From contig CM071568.1 in assembly GCA_036426205.1 (NCBI GenBank), forward strand, positions 121,134,225 through 121,198,224: a stretch of 64,000 bases of DNA, in the 5' to 3' direction. The notes under the pieces were generated by a model. It searched no databases and was not told the origin of the DNA. It saw only the letters and a list, made by a program, of their open reading frames with translations. Position numbers and translations under genes: made by a program. Numbering within the stretch: position 1 is the stretch's first letter; every line of letters begins with the position of its first letter. Origin of the DNA: Ascaphus truei. Lineage: Eukaryota > Chordata > Amphibia > Anura > Ascaphidae. This document shows, piece by piece, positions 10,989 through 22,814 of the stretch.

Positions 10989-13900
10989 GGTGTATGTTAT
11001 GTATGTATGTATGTATATGTATATATATTATTGTAGATTGACATATACAATTAAACAAAACAGCATGTTAAGAAGTCACATCTTTACATCATGTACATGG
11101 AAAGCCATTCAATATTTTGACTCCAAATCTTTAGACTACAGTAGATGTCAGACCTGTGAGGTCGGGCTTCTTACACATTTTCTCTTGACTCGACACAATG
11201 ATTCGTCAAAGCACACACAAGGGAAGGACACACTCCACTCGGATCAAACAAGATACAACCCAATGACTTCCAACAACTTATTCTGTCATTCTCACATTCT
11301 ACCATCAATAAAACAGATGTAAGATGCTAAAACAATAATTTTATTATATTAATACATGAAAAAATAAGTCAGGCTGACAAGTGCCAACATAGTAGACTAC
11401 ATTTTCAAAGGTTAAAAAAAAACCTCCTTCCCTGACACACCTGTATCTAAATCCATAACCATAAATTATTCAGTTAATTAGATAATTATAATTATATATT
11501 ATAATGGACGTAACACGAAGCACCAAGAGTTTTACTTCCCAGGTAAGGTTAGTTTCTCCAATCTGGTACATTATCAACAGAGAGGAACAACAAGAACATA
11601 ACATCCAATAGATTCAGAACCAGAAGTGAGGAGAAAGGACATATCATAGAGGTAGTACAGGATGTTTCCAGAGTGACAGAACAATAGGAGCTGTGCATAT
11701 ACATTACTAGGAGCATAGTTGTGTTCGCACATTTATATTTTGAGGAGGGTGACAAAGGTACTGGTAGAACTGAACTTTAAAAGACTTGACACGTTTCAAA
11801 CTTCGGCCCCCTCTCTCAAATACAACAACAAAATAATAAATAAAAACGCGTTGTTTATACCAGAGATCTTTATTTGCTAATGAATATTTACAAATTGTAA
11901 TCATATGGTTGTTTGTAAAATTAGTATTTTTAAACAATAAAGGGGCCTCTACTCCAATCAGTTCATTTTTATACACTTGCTTAAAACAATACATCCTTTG
12001 TTGTAATAGAGAAATTTGAATTTGGGCAACTCTTATAAATGTCTGGACAATACATTTTCTTCCATGTTGTGACCATTGTAGGGCTCTCGCACAGGAGAGG
12101 GTTAATAATAGTGAATGACTATGCCAGCTACGACATAGTTAAGGTGACGTCCGTGGCTGTCCAACAGGTCATTGTATCTAAAACATTAGCTAGTAAGTAG
12201 TTTTACACATTACTACTTTAGATTCTAAAACAAGCTGTTACCATTTGTTATGAGCTATGTTAAAACCTGAAAAAGTACATATTAATGGTTTGGTATCAGT
12301 GTTCGTGATTGGTATTGAGAGCTAACCCGGCACGAAACAATCTTTCTCTTCTGGATAAAAGGAAAACGAGCTATGAGATAAGCTATTGATGAAATTAACT
12401 GCTGAAGTGGAGAGGAAATGCAGCAGGCCAATACATGTCATACTGTGCAGTCAACCGTTAACAAGAGCCACATTGGTCTTGAACCATATTGATCTATGCT
12501 ATAATTCTAAATGAAATTGATGGATGAGAGAAACCATTGACAGGAAGCATAAAGAGAGAGAACTAGGCAATGTCTTCTGTAGGAAACATATGATGGGACT
12601 TTAATGCCTAAACAGATTGTAATGGACATCACCTATGTAAAGATATCAGGGCCTATGTATTAAGCGTCACAAATGGATTTTATTGCACTTTTGTGCATCT
12701 ATATACTAACTATTTTTATTTTTAGCAACAAATAGTTTGTTTGTTATATCGGTGCAAATTAATAGGATGTGCATGTGTACTTAAACAAAAATTATATAAA
12801 AATGTCTGTACGCCCCCAAAAATATTTGAATTTGCGTCACAATTGGCGACAACTTGAACCTGGCATAAATACAAAAAAAGTCTGTGTATATTGTTAATGT
12901 AGAATTTGCTATGTATCAACCAAAAATGTATTAGTTTCACAATACGGCTATTATAAATAATCCAACACAAATGTATATTTGCTAATACGAATTATAAATA
13001 AAAAATATCCCTTCATTCAGTTTTGAATTCAAATTCTATCAATCAGGTTTTCAACATGAGGCCAACATGACTTTAAGCAACAATGTGTCCTATATGAAGT
13101 CAACATTATAACCATCATACTGTACATACGTTGCACAGTTTGTAAAGGATTATACTACTTCTTAAAACAAAAATGTTCACGCACATAAACATTTGGAATA
13201 GGATTTTAGTACATACGACGCACCTTAATCTTCCCTACTTTGCTGTTCCTTTTTTTTCTTTTCAATTATTGTCGAAGAAAATTAGCAAACCCTGTGTTCA
13301 CATACAGTGAACCAACTGAATGCCAAAAACGTACAATGTAGATTAACTCCATTACTGCTACAAGCTTCAGTCTCCCCTATGACTACAATGGACTAATGTC
13401 AGTAATGTGGGATAAGATGTGGTGGCTTGACACATTTTGTCACAAAGCTAAGATACCTATGGAATTTTTCAAAGGATTTTTGAACGAAGGGCACTATATA
13501 TCAAGAGGTACGTGTGCGCTTACGAAGTTGCCTCACAGAATTAGCCTTTATGACATATTTATGAAGTGTATTCCTACTGTTGTAGAATTTGGCACATGCT
13601 GTGCCACCTTTAAGGTGATTGAGAAAACCAAAGCAGAAAACCATCAAGGAAGTTGTGCAAGCCACAAATTCCGTGATATTTAGTCCTGTGATAATATGCA
13701 TATGTTATCCCTCCTTGACTCCTCCCATTTGCTCCTTCAGCCCTCATCTCGTAGCAGACAGGCCCAGATGTTCCTGAAAATGGCGCAAGCGAGATTAATA
13801 CACAGACGCTGGCTGTCGCAGGTATATTTTAGCGTGGGTTGCGACAAAATAACGACTTTGCGCTGGAATTTTTCATTTGATAACATAGAGCCCTTAGTTT

Positions 13901-14110
13901 GTAAATCTAGGAAGTTGAATCATTGGAGGGAGTTTAGTTCATTCGATTGAAAGGCACTACTCCATCCCTAGTCCCTGTAAGTAAAACTGTATTTCCAAAG
14001 AAACTAACATTTTTTTTGCTTTAGGCAGGATTGCATTTCTCCAAGGAAGCCAATTAAGTTAGGTTATTTACTATATATGTTTTCCTCCTTAACGAAGATG
14101 GATTTTATCT
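10989..14110. other. Intron with no recognisable gene; one very degenerate hammerhead-like stretch near 11790
   Basis: No coding homology was seen, and short open frames here have no recognisable motifs. Minus strand ~11797-11788 reads GAAACGTGTC, with TTGAGAGA ~15 nt upstream, reminiscent of Penelope-like ends but without a convincing stem I. Phrases such as 'cctatgtattaagcg' (12651) suggest old DNA-transposon ends, not resolved. Confidence 0.4.
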
Positions 14111-14114
14111 TTAA

Positions 14115-14598
14115 AGCTGCAGTCCAAGCAATATCCTCCATGTGCTTTTTTTTTTTTTTTTTTTTAATTAGTCAGTTCTGTTCTATAAGAAAATACTTGT
14201 AGCATTTAAAAAAAAAAACAACAACTCTGAATGGCCTGTATTATAATGTAATAAGCATTTTTTGTTTATATAGCAACCATTTATAAAGTCACACCCCCTT
14301 CCTCTTCTGAAACAGGCTCTGGCACATCCCTTTTTCAGCCCTGCTCCCTCTCTAGCGGTGCCCCAATTGTATCTAATGGCTGGTCACATGATCTTCCTCT
14401 TAGTACTTTGCATTTTTGGTCCTCTACTCCTGCACTGACAGCCATTTAGTAAACCCCGGAGCCGAATCTTTGCCGATCAATCAAAGGAGAATGCATCGAT
14501 CGGCAACTTGGCTAATGACTTATCGTGTGTATTGTATTGATGCACATTTTGAAGGGGAAAAAATAATTTTAAAAATTACATCGGCTTACACTGCTGTT
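14115..14598. mobile_element. TTAA-flanked MITE, copy 1
   Basis: TTAA at 14111-14114 and 14599-14602 bounds a ~484-bp sequence whose ends are inverted (AGCTGCAGTCCAAGC left; ...CTGCTGTT right, degraded). It is about 80% similar over its length to 56526-56987, sharing gaaaatacttg.agcatttaa, aggctctggcac, cattgta..gtatcta and gagccgaatctt.gccgat. TTAA duplications are typical of piggyBac and Kolobok transposons; no transposase is present. Confidence 0.7.
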
Positions 14599-14602
14599 TT
14601 AA

Positions 14603-16013
14603 GAGAGCTGCTACACAGGCCCTTTCAGGACTGAATGGTATAAACTGAGTCAGCGCATTATGTTGTACATTGTGGTAGATACCAAATATTTTGACTTGGA
14701 CATGCATGTCTTCCAGAGGCTTCAAATGAAACATTCATTTTGTTAGCATGCATTGAATGGGAATACAATTACTGAGCAGTGGCATGCAGGTAAGCTTGTT
14801 ACAAAGAGTATTGTGTGAAAATACCACCTCTAGGTCAGATATCATTTCAGGTGCTTCTCTCAACCATTTCTTTTCAGGCAGTTGGTTCATACAGCTTCTA
14901 AATTTACAAACATCAATGAATAAAACATTGGATTCTACTAGACTTTACTTACATCAGGGTCCACATACTTTGATTGTGACACCAAACTGAAACAAAATGT
15001 ACTTCCTGGCAATTTTTCAGGTGGCTTCCTGTAACACAACCTTTTTCTTGTTTTACCTCTCCCTGTATCCATTCATTCAGCTAAACTACCTCTTTGAACC
15101 ACCACTTTCTAGACGTCTTTGTAATTCTCTTTGAATAAAGGTTGCAGCTACAAGTATACAGGAGGATCATTTAATTGTTACCAACAATTTGTCATGGAAA
15201 AATATTCTACTTGTGAGAACAGAACTGTGTGGTATGTTTTGTGTATGCATAAGAACTTGTTTTATTTGAAGCTGCCATATAAAGTACACGTTTTGCCGTG
15301 GTAATTAATATTGCAGGGCTGGAAGACATTAACAAAGAGCTGTGCTGTACACGAAAAGTGGTTCCTTAAAGTTGATCACAGCTTCTTTTTTTTTTTTTTG
15401 TATCTTCCAAAGAGCATAATGTTTTTTTGTTTCACCTTATAACAAATTATGAAGAAGGATGTCCAAGTACATTGGTTACAAAATGTAGGATCAATTAATG
15501 TAGAGTGCCAGTATTTACTTTACAGAGCATGCAAAACTTGGTGAGAATAGATTTAGTTTGAGTTAAGTGTAATAATTGTTGTTGCTTTTCATCACACCTC
15601 AAGGTATATGGTTTTGCCTATTGTCTCCATAAATTCAAAGTGGAATGGCATCCTCTTTTTAAAGCTTTCATGTAGTTTGATTGTTAAAACGTAGGTTTAA
15701 TAAAATAAATAGCAGGGTACAAAACAAGTAATAAAATAGAAGTAAGGAATTGTTGAGCTTTTCCTGCTGTGTGTTTGTTCCCCAATAAGTTTTTTGAATG
15801 TGTCCTCTCATCTTACTTTTGGTCATTGGCTTGGTCTTTTAATAACTCCTTGGAATCCAGTCAAGTACTACCTTTGTCCAACGGTGGTAATTTCTTTATA
15901 CAATATGGCTGGCCCACTTCTGCAATGCGACTTCACATGCAGAGATGTGATCCCCTTGATCGTAAAACCAAAAAGTGCCATCAGGGTATAGAGCTGGTAG
16001 TTGTGGGGTTTTA
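14603..16013. other. Intron with no recognisable feature
   Basis: AT-rich, non-repetitive to my reading. Short open frames near 14757 and 15769 show no recognisable protein motifs. A poly(T) tract lies at ~15389. Confidence 0.5.
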
Positions 16014-18430
16014 CAGTGGCGGCCGCCTTTATCCTAATGCGGCCGGATCCGCGGCGCTCATATAATCGCGTGCAGATTCGTTTTTATTTTTTTGGTCCGG
16101 AGTGAATTGCGTTATTTTAGCGCTCGTGATATTAGCATTTTATTATCGTTGTCTGCAATACCGTCTAAAAACTCAGAGTGGCGTTCGCGAGCTGTTGTCT
16201 TGGAAGTCTAATACTTTAGCCGTTCAACCTACGTCAGTACACAGAATACACAGGCAAAGATCCGTATCCATCCGCTCCATGAAAAAATAGTACAACTCAC
16301 CAGCACCGAGGGAGAATGCCTTCTCACGCATTGTCCCCTGAGTGTTCCGTTAAGCCCTCCTTGCCTTCCCTGTTATCCCGCACTGTTTGTGTACCCTTTA
16401 AACCTGCATTATCCGGTGTAAACTCCTATGATTGAATGAACTATTTATGACTAATGGCTGCTGCCGAGCAGCACTGACCGTCACTCTTTGAGCTTTTACA
16501 CGTTTTTTTCAGAGTACGTCAGTACACAGTCTGCGTGTGCGCGCGCAGTAATTGTAAATTTGCATATTTACTATATACATGCATTTTCAGTGCTGTACTG
16601 TATGTCTCATTTGAAAATTGTTGAAACGCATAGGCGTGTGCAGTACTGTAACAGTGTCACATTTCGGCACATACAGCACTCTCCCCTCGCTCGCCCCCGC
16701 ACACACACAGGATAATTTACTGCACTGCAGGGTATTTCAACTTCTTATCTTCTCTACAGTGCAGTACATCTCTCCCACACCATTCCTTTGAATGTGTGTC
16801 TTTCTGGTTTCAATCACATTCCTGCTTGACAGCAGATGATTATTGCGCATGCGCCTGTAACTTCACCCACAACTGCTTGCTTGAGTGAGTGACCAAAAAA
16901 AAAATATATATTTTTTTCTGCTCATTTTTTATGTTTATTTTCTCCACAAATCTGCAAAAACCATCTTGATATTACGATATTCAATCTGTGCTGTACTGTA
17001 GCTTTTGACTGCGACCCTGTGCGTTTGACTGCACATGGTTGATTTGTGTGCTTTTTATGTACTGTATTTGGGGGTGTGGGGATCAAATTATTATGATGAC
17101 CTGCCTTTTGAAATTGTAATTTCTTTGAACTGCAGTACAACTAATCCTTCCTGCAGCTATACCCTGTGCCCCCCTCCCCCACGCACACACACAAGGCTCA
17201 CTGAAGGATTTGAAACTCTTATCGACAGAAACCTCTACAGAGTCATTCATTTTCTGAAGCTTTTCATTGTATTTTTAATCCGTCCCTAGCCGAGCGTCAC
17301 CTAACTGCGCCTGCGTGCAATCCTCTTTGAGATGGGAGCTAGCTGATTACTGCGCATGACTCACCCAACCCCCCCCCCAACCCTTTGAGGCTTTGTTTAC
17401 GGTAACGCTTTGGAAAATCCCTTCTCGAATTTGATATGTAAATCTGATTTGCACAGCACTGTGAGAATTTAGAGTTAAAAAAAACATTAACTGATTCATG
17501 TTGTTTTGTCATTCATTCTTTGTCTTTGGTGTACTGTAGGAGTGGGGGGGGGGGTGTTGTCAATGATTATGATTATCAAGAATGTAAATAAATATTTATT
17601 TTATTTTATCAGGAACAAAAAAAACAAATATAAAAATAATCATTAATAATACATAATGCAGTCTTTATTCAGTTCTTCTGTCAGATGGAAATTGAGGGCC
17701 GGTGGATTATCATGAATAATGCACATTGATAATAATATTAATTAATCATATATAATATATAATAATATGTATATACTGTATAGTAATATAATTTTTTCCG
17801 TCTTTATCTTCTTCCTCATTCTGTGTACAGTACAGTACAGTAGTTCATTGAGAGAGGAGAGGTTTTGTGTTCATCATGACTGCATTTTAGATACTGTACA
17901 CTTAATTGTACAAACAGTTCACAGACTTTACACGATACCCCCCCTCTCTCCCAGGCCATCCTTTTTTTCTGAAAAGACAAGAAAACAAAAAATTAGTGCA
18001 GTTATGTGCATACTGTATTATGGCATTGTGTGCTGTCTAGTACAGTCAAACTACTCTATACTTGAACTACTGTATACTGTGACTACTGTTAAATACTTTG
18101 TAACCAGATGGCTGGTGCTGCTCTCTCTGGAAAGGAAAAAATTGAGCAGTTACTGTAGGTGCATCAAAACAAAACAAAGTGCAAAACGCTCATCGTTAAA
18201 TTGGTAAAAACAGTGTTTATAAAATAAGTGGTTCAAGGTTAAGCGTACATCAAATCAGACTTAATCAGGCACATAAAGCTACACCGTAGCTGTTACCAAT
18301 GGCTGCAACCAGGAACTGCAGGGGACTCCCTCAGTGAGAATCTCTCTCCCTCTCCCACACGATCAGCTGGAGTGAAGTGGTAACCGCAGTACCGGTGTGT
18401 CGGTGTTCTGACACAATTCCAAAGTCATGT

Positions 18431-18550
18431 TTGTAGCGTCAATGCGCCCGGTGGAGCCAAAGGAGTAATCAGTTCGATCCTGTAAGTCCCGTTCGTGGCA
18501 TCACTGCACCCGGTGGAGCCAGAGAAGTACTCAGCTCAGTCCTGTAAGGC
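18431..18550. repeat. Tandem duplication, 2 x 60 bp
   Basis: Units 18431-18490 and 18491-18550 are ~80% identical (both contain CCCGGTGGAGCC and TCCTGTAAG). The tandem lies in the body of the inverted-arm retroelement. Confidence 0.85.
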
Positions 18551-18727
18551 AGCACGTGTCTTCCCTGCTCCAGACCTCACTGCACATCCGCACAGGCTGA
18601 TGACGTCACGACGCATGCGCCGAAGGGTACAAATCGACTAAATAGCTTAGAGTTGATATTAAAACTCACAGGCTATGTAGGAACCTCAAAACTCAAAATA
18701 AAATAGATTAGAGGTTGAGTGGTATCT

Positions 18728-18770
18728 CTCCAATGCATTTCGTAGCTCAAAAGGCCACTTCTTCAGGGAG
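18728..18770 (-). ncRNA. Hammerhead-like motif in the inverted-arm retroelement
   Basis: Minus strand: CTCC, CTGAAGA, A, GTGGC, seven-base loop, GCTAC, GAAA, TGCA, TT, GGAG. Stem I is CTCC/GGAG, stem II GTGGC/GCTAC with one G.U, and stem III the self-complementary AATGCATT. The cleavage triplet would be ATT. Both invariant core strings are present. One extra A precedes stem II, as in most copies here, so cleavage competence is uncertain. Confidence 0.5.
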
Positions 18771-19285
18771 TTTTGAGGGACTTTGGAATTGTGTCAGATG
18801 TACGCTTAACCTTGAACCACTTATTTTATAAACACTGTTTTTACAAATTTCACGATGAGCGTTTTGTGCTTTGTTTTGTTTTGTTGTCTGTAGATTTGGG
18901 GTCTTGGGATACCCTTTGCTCAGCAGCAGACGCTCATCTACATTGGTAACACTTGTTTATTTAATACACTTTAACCACATATTGGTTTGTTGTGGGTGTT
19001 TTTGATTTAAATTATCACTATCACTTGTACACTCTTTGTTAGAGGTATATCTCTTGTGCGCACTTGTTTTTTTTGTTTTTTTTTACTGTAGGTGCATACT
19101 GTATTATTATGGCATTGTGTACCGTATAGCTACTCCATATTGGACTACATTATGCAGTTAGTACTGTCAAACTAGTCAATACTGGAACTACAGTATACTC
19201 TGACTACTAGGAAAGAAAAAAATCTGTGCCAAACTTACCTGTATCATACTGTACTTACAATACTACAGTATAGTACTATAACATA

Positions 19286-20347
19286 CTACCTTCCTGATGC
19301 TTGCCCATTACGCGCGATCACAATGGGCAACACAGTCGCAATATGGTCAATATATTTATTGCATCGTTCCACGGTGAGTACATCGTTCCAAAAACTCAGT
19401 ATGCCTTGCGCCAAATCATCCTTTTTGGAGGGTTTCACGACTTTTTGGATATGGTCCTTCAGCTGATGCCAGACTATTTCGATCGGATTGAAGTCTGGCG
19501 ATCTGTCATTGGAGGGGGGAAAAAAGGACAATTAATTTAAGAGATACAGTACACAGTAAAAAAAAAATGAGACACGGTTACCACACTTGCTTTGCTGGCG
19601 TCTTCACCCAGTTGATACCGCGCTCAAGGATATGCGCTGTTGACGCGATGTGCTTCGGATCGTTGTCCTGGTAGAAACGGTGACCATCCGGGAACTCACG
19701 TGTGATGTATTCCACAATCTCAGGCACAATTTTGTCTTGGAAGAAAGCTTTTTTCATGATTCCTATAACAAGAAAAGAAAAGTGCTCAAAAAACTGCACA
19801 CTAGTACAGTACAGTGCATAAGGCAAAATTATATTTGATACATTTTACCTTCAAAGATGACAATGCATCCTGGTCCACACCTAGAGATGGCACCCCACAC
19901 ATGCATCTTCACTGGGTGTTTTGGACGCGGCTTCATAGATATGCGACCTTTTTTGTGGAATGAAAAGGTGGCAAATCTCTCCAGTGACACAGTAGACTCG
20001 TCAGTGAAGATGCAATCCTGGAAAGTTTCTCCACTGTCGATCCATGCCTGGGCCTGGACCACTCTCTTGATTTTGTTAACGTCCCTTATCATGGGGTACG
20101 CTCTGTAATGACAAGGAATAAATAATTTTAGAGGTACAGTACAGTTTCTTAAACAACACTTTTACCTCCTGTACTGTCCAGTACTAACCTCACACGTCCA
20201 TATTTCCATCCAATTCTGCGTCTCATCTTCTTTATGCTGGTCTCGGATACAGTGAGATTGTGATTTTCCTGCAGGGTGTATTTGACCCTTAATGCACTCT
20301 TCTCATCATTCTCCTCACTTATTTTGTCGACCAGAAGAGTTGTCTCC
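19286..20347 (-). CDS. Intron-split DDE transposase (Tc1/mariner superfamily), 5' exon(s) missing
   Basis: Four minus-strand exons, 20347-20189, 20102-19849, 19762-19587 and 19502-19286, read without a stop for about 268 residues to a terminal TAG. The first carries the end of an N-terminal helix-turn-helix ([18 protein letters not shown]). The second has FTDEST (first catalytic Asp) and [16 protein letters not shown], the third FYQDNDPKH (second Asp), and the fourth [11 protein letters not shown] (catalytic Glu), the DD-E signature of DDE_3 transposases. Introns 1 and 2 are canonical (GTTAGT...ACAG; GTAAAA...ATAG) and an acceptor precedes the first visible exon, so an upstream exon existed. 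Intron 3 is irregular: in-frame joining needs CA^AG...AG^A or CAA^GT...GA^T. The spacing of second Asp to Glu would be 33 residues after joining. Most Tc1 transposases are intronless, which makes this unusual. Confidence 0.8.
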
Positions 20348-20443
20348 CTACAATGTGCAGAAAAACAACAATCCGGTACATTACAGTGCAGTAGGCCACA
20401 AGCACAGCACATCATTTGCAGTAGAAAATAGTATACAATGAGA

Positions 20444-20635
20444 TAGATCTACACAATATATTGTTCTGTTAATATGCAGCAATATAAACAATATATATAC
20501 TGTTGTTATAAAAAATATACAGAAATAACTATAAAATTAGATCTACACAATATATTGTTCTATTAATATGCAGCAATATAAACAATATATATACTGTTTT
20601 TATAAAAATATACAGAAATAACTATAAAATTAGAT
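20444..20635. repeat. Tandem duplication, 2 x 94 bp
   Basis: Two near-identical AT-rich units starting TAGATCTACACAATATATTG at 20444 and 20538. They sit immediately upstream (5') of the transposase exons and may have displaced the missing first exon. Confidence 0.9.
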
Positions 20636-22092
20636 AACAAAATAAGTACAGACAGCACACACTAAGAAAGTCTGTGTAGCAATGACGTGTGCAGACGGGA
20701 ACAGAGAGGACCCTCGTTCCTCTCAAATAATCAATAGGACATTAATGTTCCCAGCACACCAAGGAAAAATAAACTAATGAAAGATCAGCCAAAAATCAAA
20801 TTTAATTATACATGTACGATGCATATAAGGTCAAACAGCAACCAAGGGAAAACTTGTATATAGGGGGACAGGGAAAAAGACAGGGATGGGGAAGGGAAGA
20901 GAGGGAAGGAGAGGAAGAGAAAAACACGGGGAATAAAAAGTGCAGGGCAAGGGGAGCAACATAACATTTCGGGGTACAGACCCCTTCTTCTGGCCCGTTC
21001 CCAGGTAGACCGAAGTCACCTGGTACTTCCCTCACCCTGTGACTAGGTCCCTGGAATACACAGTGACACACTGACACTAAATTACAGAGGTAAATGAAAC
21101 AGTGGAATACCAAAGATATAAAAAACTACTGCTGTTTCTCCGGGCAAAATACAGGTAAACTGGGAAGCACAAATCTCATACAGGAGTGCCTGTAAACACA
21201 GTGACGGCTAAGGAGTATAACTGGCAAATTATGGTGCTAAATGGTTAATGACCCACTGAAGTAGACCTATAGGAACAAAGAGATGCTCAGAAACAGGTAC
21301 AGAAATAAATAGATAAATGAACCACTCATTATGACAGGTAGAACCAACATACTTGTAACCAGCATACACAGGAACAGTCCAAATGTAAATTGAGCTGGAA
21401 CAGTAAACTCCTCAGTGTGCATAAAAACAGCACTGCATGAGGAGCTGTACCTGTGGTCCTTAAAGCGGCGCGGCCCGATGACGTCACTGTGAGCCGGCTG
21501 GAATCATGAATAAGAGTTCCCCCAAGTGCAGGGAACAGCGCAGTGAAACCCACACATGCGCACAAGCAAAGTCCCAGCCGTCGGATACAAGGGGCGGAGC
21601 CAGTCTAGTTCAGTGGCAAATGCGATCAGGCAAACACTCCAGGTGCAGTGAGGAGGGTGAAGACACAATAAGGCGAGCGCAAGCCAGAAAAAAACAAAAA
21701 CAGAAACAGCAAAATGTAAGTCACAAAATAGCCTAAAATGCTAAAAATTGAAAGGGTGATGGGAGGGGAAATAGGATGGAAGGAAGTAATACAAAATCAC
21801 TCACACGGCCATGTGTGAGTGTATACACATCACAACAAAGGTGGCTTTAGCCTACGGCTTGCTTCATTGATCACTGGTCCTGACGGAGATCTCAGGAGAG
21901 AAGGAGGGGAGAACATCAATAGGTGTATGACACTATCAAGTGACAATAAATGGTGGGGTGGATAAAATAGATATATAATAACCACTCACATGGCCATATG
22001 TGAGTGTAGACACTCAGATATAATCCCAGCCTTAGAGGTGGAGCACAATCTTCTTTAGTAAATCACAGGCTGGGTAAGCCAGGTAAAAAATA
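20636..22092. other. Repeat-rich, non-coding; degraded Penelope-like ends and two 22-bp palindromes
   Basis: Minus strand 20993-20966 reads CAGAAGAAGGGGT, CTGT, ACCCC, GAAA: a hammerhead-like stem II and GAAA but with a damaged core and no clear stem I. Similar but self-complementary 22-mers lie at 21799-21820 (ACTCACACGGCCATGTGTGAGT) and 21983-22004. Another decayed motif (minus, CAATGAAGCAAGCC GTA GGCT) lies near 21850. No gene recognised. Confidence 0.45.
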
Positions 22093-22332
22093 GAACTTTA
22101 ATGAATAAAAGAAGTAAAAAGTCCTGCCGAAGCTTACGAGCGAAACATGTTGTTCTGAGGAGGATTTTTGGACATTTTATACCACCGCAGTTTCACCTGG
22201 ATCGCCGTTCACCGCCAGACTTTTCGGACGCGGAAGTCAGGGTGCAACGCCGATCGCGCCATACAGAAGAGCTGCCGTGAGTTCTGGGACATTTCCAATT
22301 GGACTTTTTACTTCTTTTATTCATTAAAGTTC
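22093..22332 (+). mobile_element. Short inverted-arm element with hammerhead-like motif
   Basis: Arms 22093-22124 and 22301-22332 are perfect 32-nt reverse complements (left begins GAACTTTAATGAATAAAAGA). The left arm runs straight into a hammerhead-like motif, then a ~150-bp GC-richer body, then the complementary arm. This is the same order as in 18165-19082. No flanking duplication was recognised. Confidence 0.6.
22124..22157 (+). ncRNA. Hammerhead-like motif
   Basis: CTGCCGA (one change from CTGANGA), A, GCT, TACG, AGC, GAAA, CATG, TT. Stem II is 3 bp and stem III the self-complementary AACATGTT. Stem I is poor (AAGTC against GTTCT). Likely a decayed ribozyme. Confidence 0.35.
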
Positions 22333-22417
22333 CATACTATGCCTAGTTATTATGGTTGGGACAATCTTTGTACTGTTCATTGTGCTGGTTAGTACTAGGT
22401 ACTAGTCCATTGCCCTA

Positions 22418-22814
22418 TTAGGCCTCGGACACGCTTACCGCTGGCGTGCTGAGGCGCGCTGAGGCTCAGGGAAAGCGGGGTGCTTTCCCTGGCCTTGCGG
22501 TTGCTTACCGCAAGTGCTCCTCGCAGCCGTCAGGGGGCGGTCCGGGGGCGGGCGTGTCACTGCCCGGGGGCGGGCCAGTGACGTCACGGAGCTGGTTCGC
22601 CCTCATTGGGCAAACCGCTCACGTGACCGGCCTGTCTCGCCGGCAAGCAGGGGAATTTAAAATTCCCCTAAGACCTGCGCTTCCGCAAGCGCGCGGAAGC
22701 GCAGGTGAGCCCCTACTAAAGCCGCTCTAATTGTGGCTGTAGGGGCTCAGTGCTGAGCGGGAGTGCGCGTCAGCACGCTTCCGCCAGCAAGCGCCAAACA
22801 TGGCCAAGGCCTAA
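22418..22814. mobile_element. GC-rich MITE with TTAGGCCTYGG ends, copy 1
   Basis: Starts TTAGGCCTCGGACACGCTTA and ends ...CATGGCCAAGGCCTAA, an inverted repeat with GC-rich subterminal complementarity (CCGCTGGCGTGC / GCACGCTTCCGCCAGC). Related copies lie at 33852-34520 and 55978-56282. High GC and CpG here reflect the element, not a promoter island. Superfamily is uncertain because no convincing duplication was seen. Confidence 0.6.

Larger units (their letters stand above)
18165..19082 (-). mobile_element. Non-autonomous Penelope-like element with inverted arms and 15-bp target duplication
   Basis: A perfect 15-bp direct duplication, TTACTGTAGGTGCAT, flanks it (18150-18164 and 19083-19097). 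Arms of 87 nt at 18165-18251 and 18797-18883 are reverse complements with a few mismatches (GGTTCAAGGTTAAGCGTACA versus its complement). A second inner pair (CTGACACAATTCCAAAGTC near 18409, complement near 18779) extends the foldback. On the minus strand the order is T/A-rich tail, arm, hammerhead-like motif, body, arm. No reverse transcriptase is encoded. A 15-bp duplication rules out a DNA transposon. Confidence 0.75.
16014..20443 (-). mobile_element. Probable intron-bearing mariner/Tc1-superfamily element (right end lost)
   Basis: TA at 16012-16013 is followed by CAGTGGCGGCCGCC, a plausible Tc1/mariner terminus. The first ~300 bp are unusually CpG-rich for this window, which suggests a young insertion. 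From ~16480 to 20400 the DNA is studded with GTACTGTAC-type words, also found inside the introns of the minus-strand transposase at 19286-20347, supporting one continuous element. It is interrupted by a retroelement at 18165-19082. The opposite inverted terminus was not found. Extent is inference; the transposase itself is firm. Confidence 0.45.

Noticed and set aside
11785..11820. Hammerhead ribozyme (minus strand GAAACGTGTC)
   Set aside because: No stem I and core reduced to TTGAGAGA; kept only as a remark.
13396..13683. 95-codon open frame as a gene
   Set aside because: No recognisable domain or splice context and a typical AT-rich intron setting.
20444..20635. CRISPR array or satellite
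   Set aside because: Only two 94-bp units, no spacer pattern; simple tandem duplication in a eukaryotic intron.
20960..20995. Hammerhead ribozyme (minus strand, AGGGGT/ACCCC GAAA)
   Set aside because: Good stem II but CTGANGA is CAGAAGA, stem III is not palindromic and stem I is absent.
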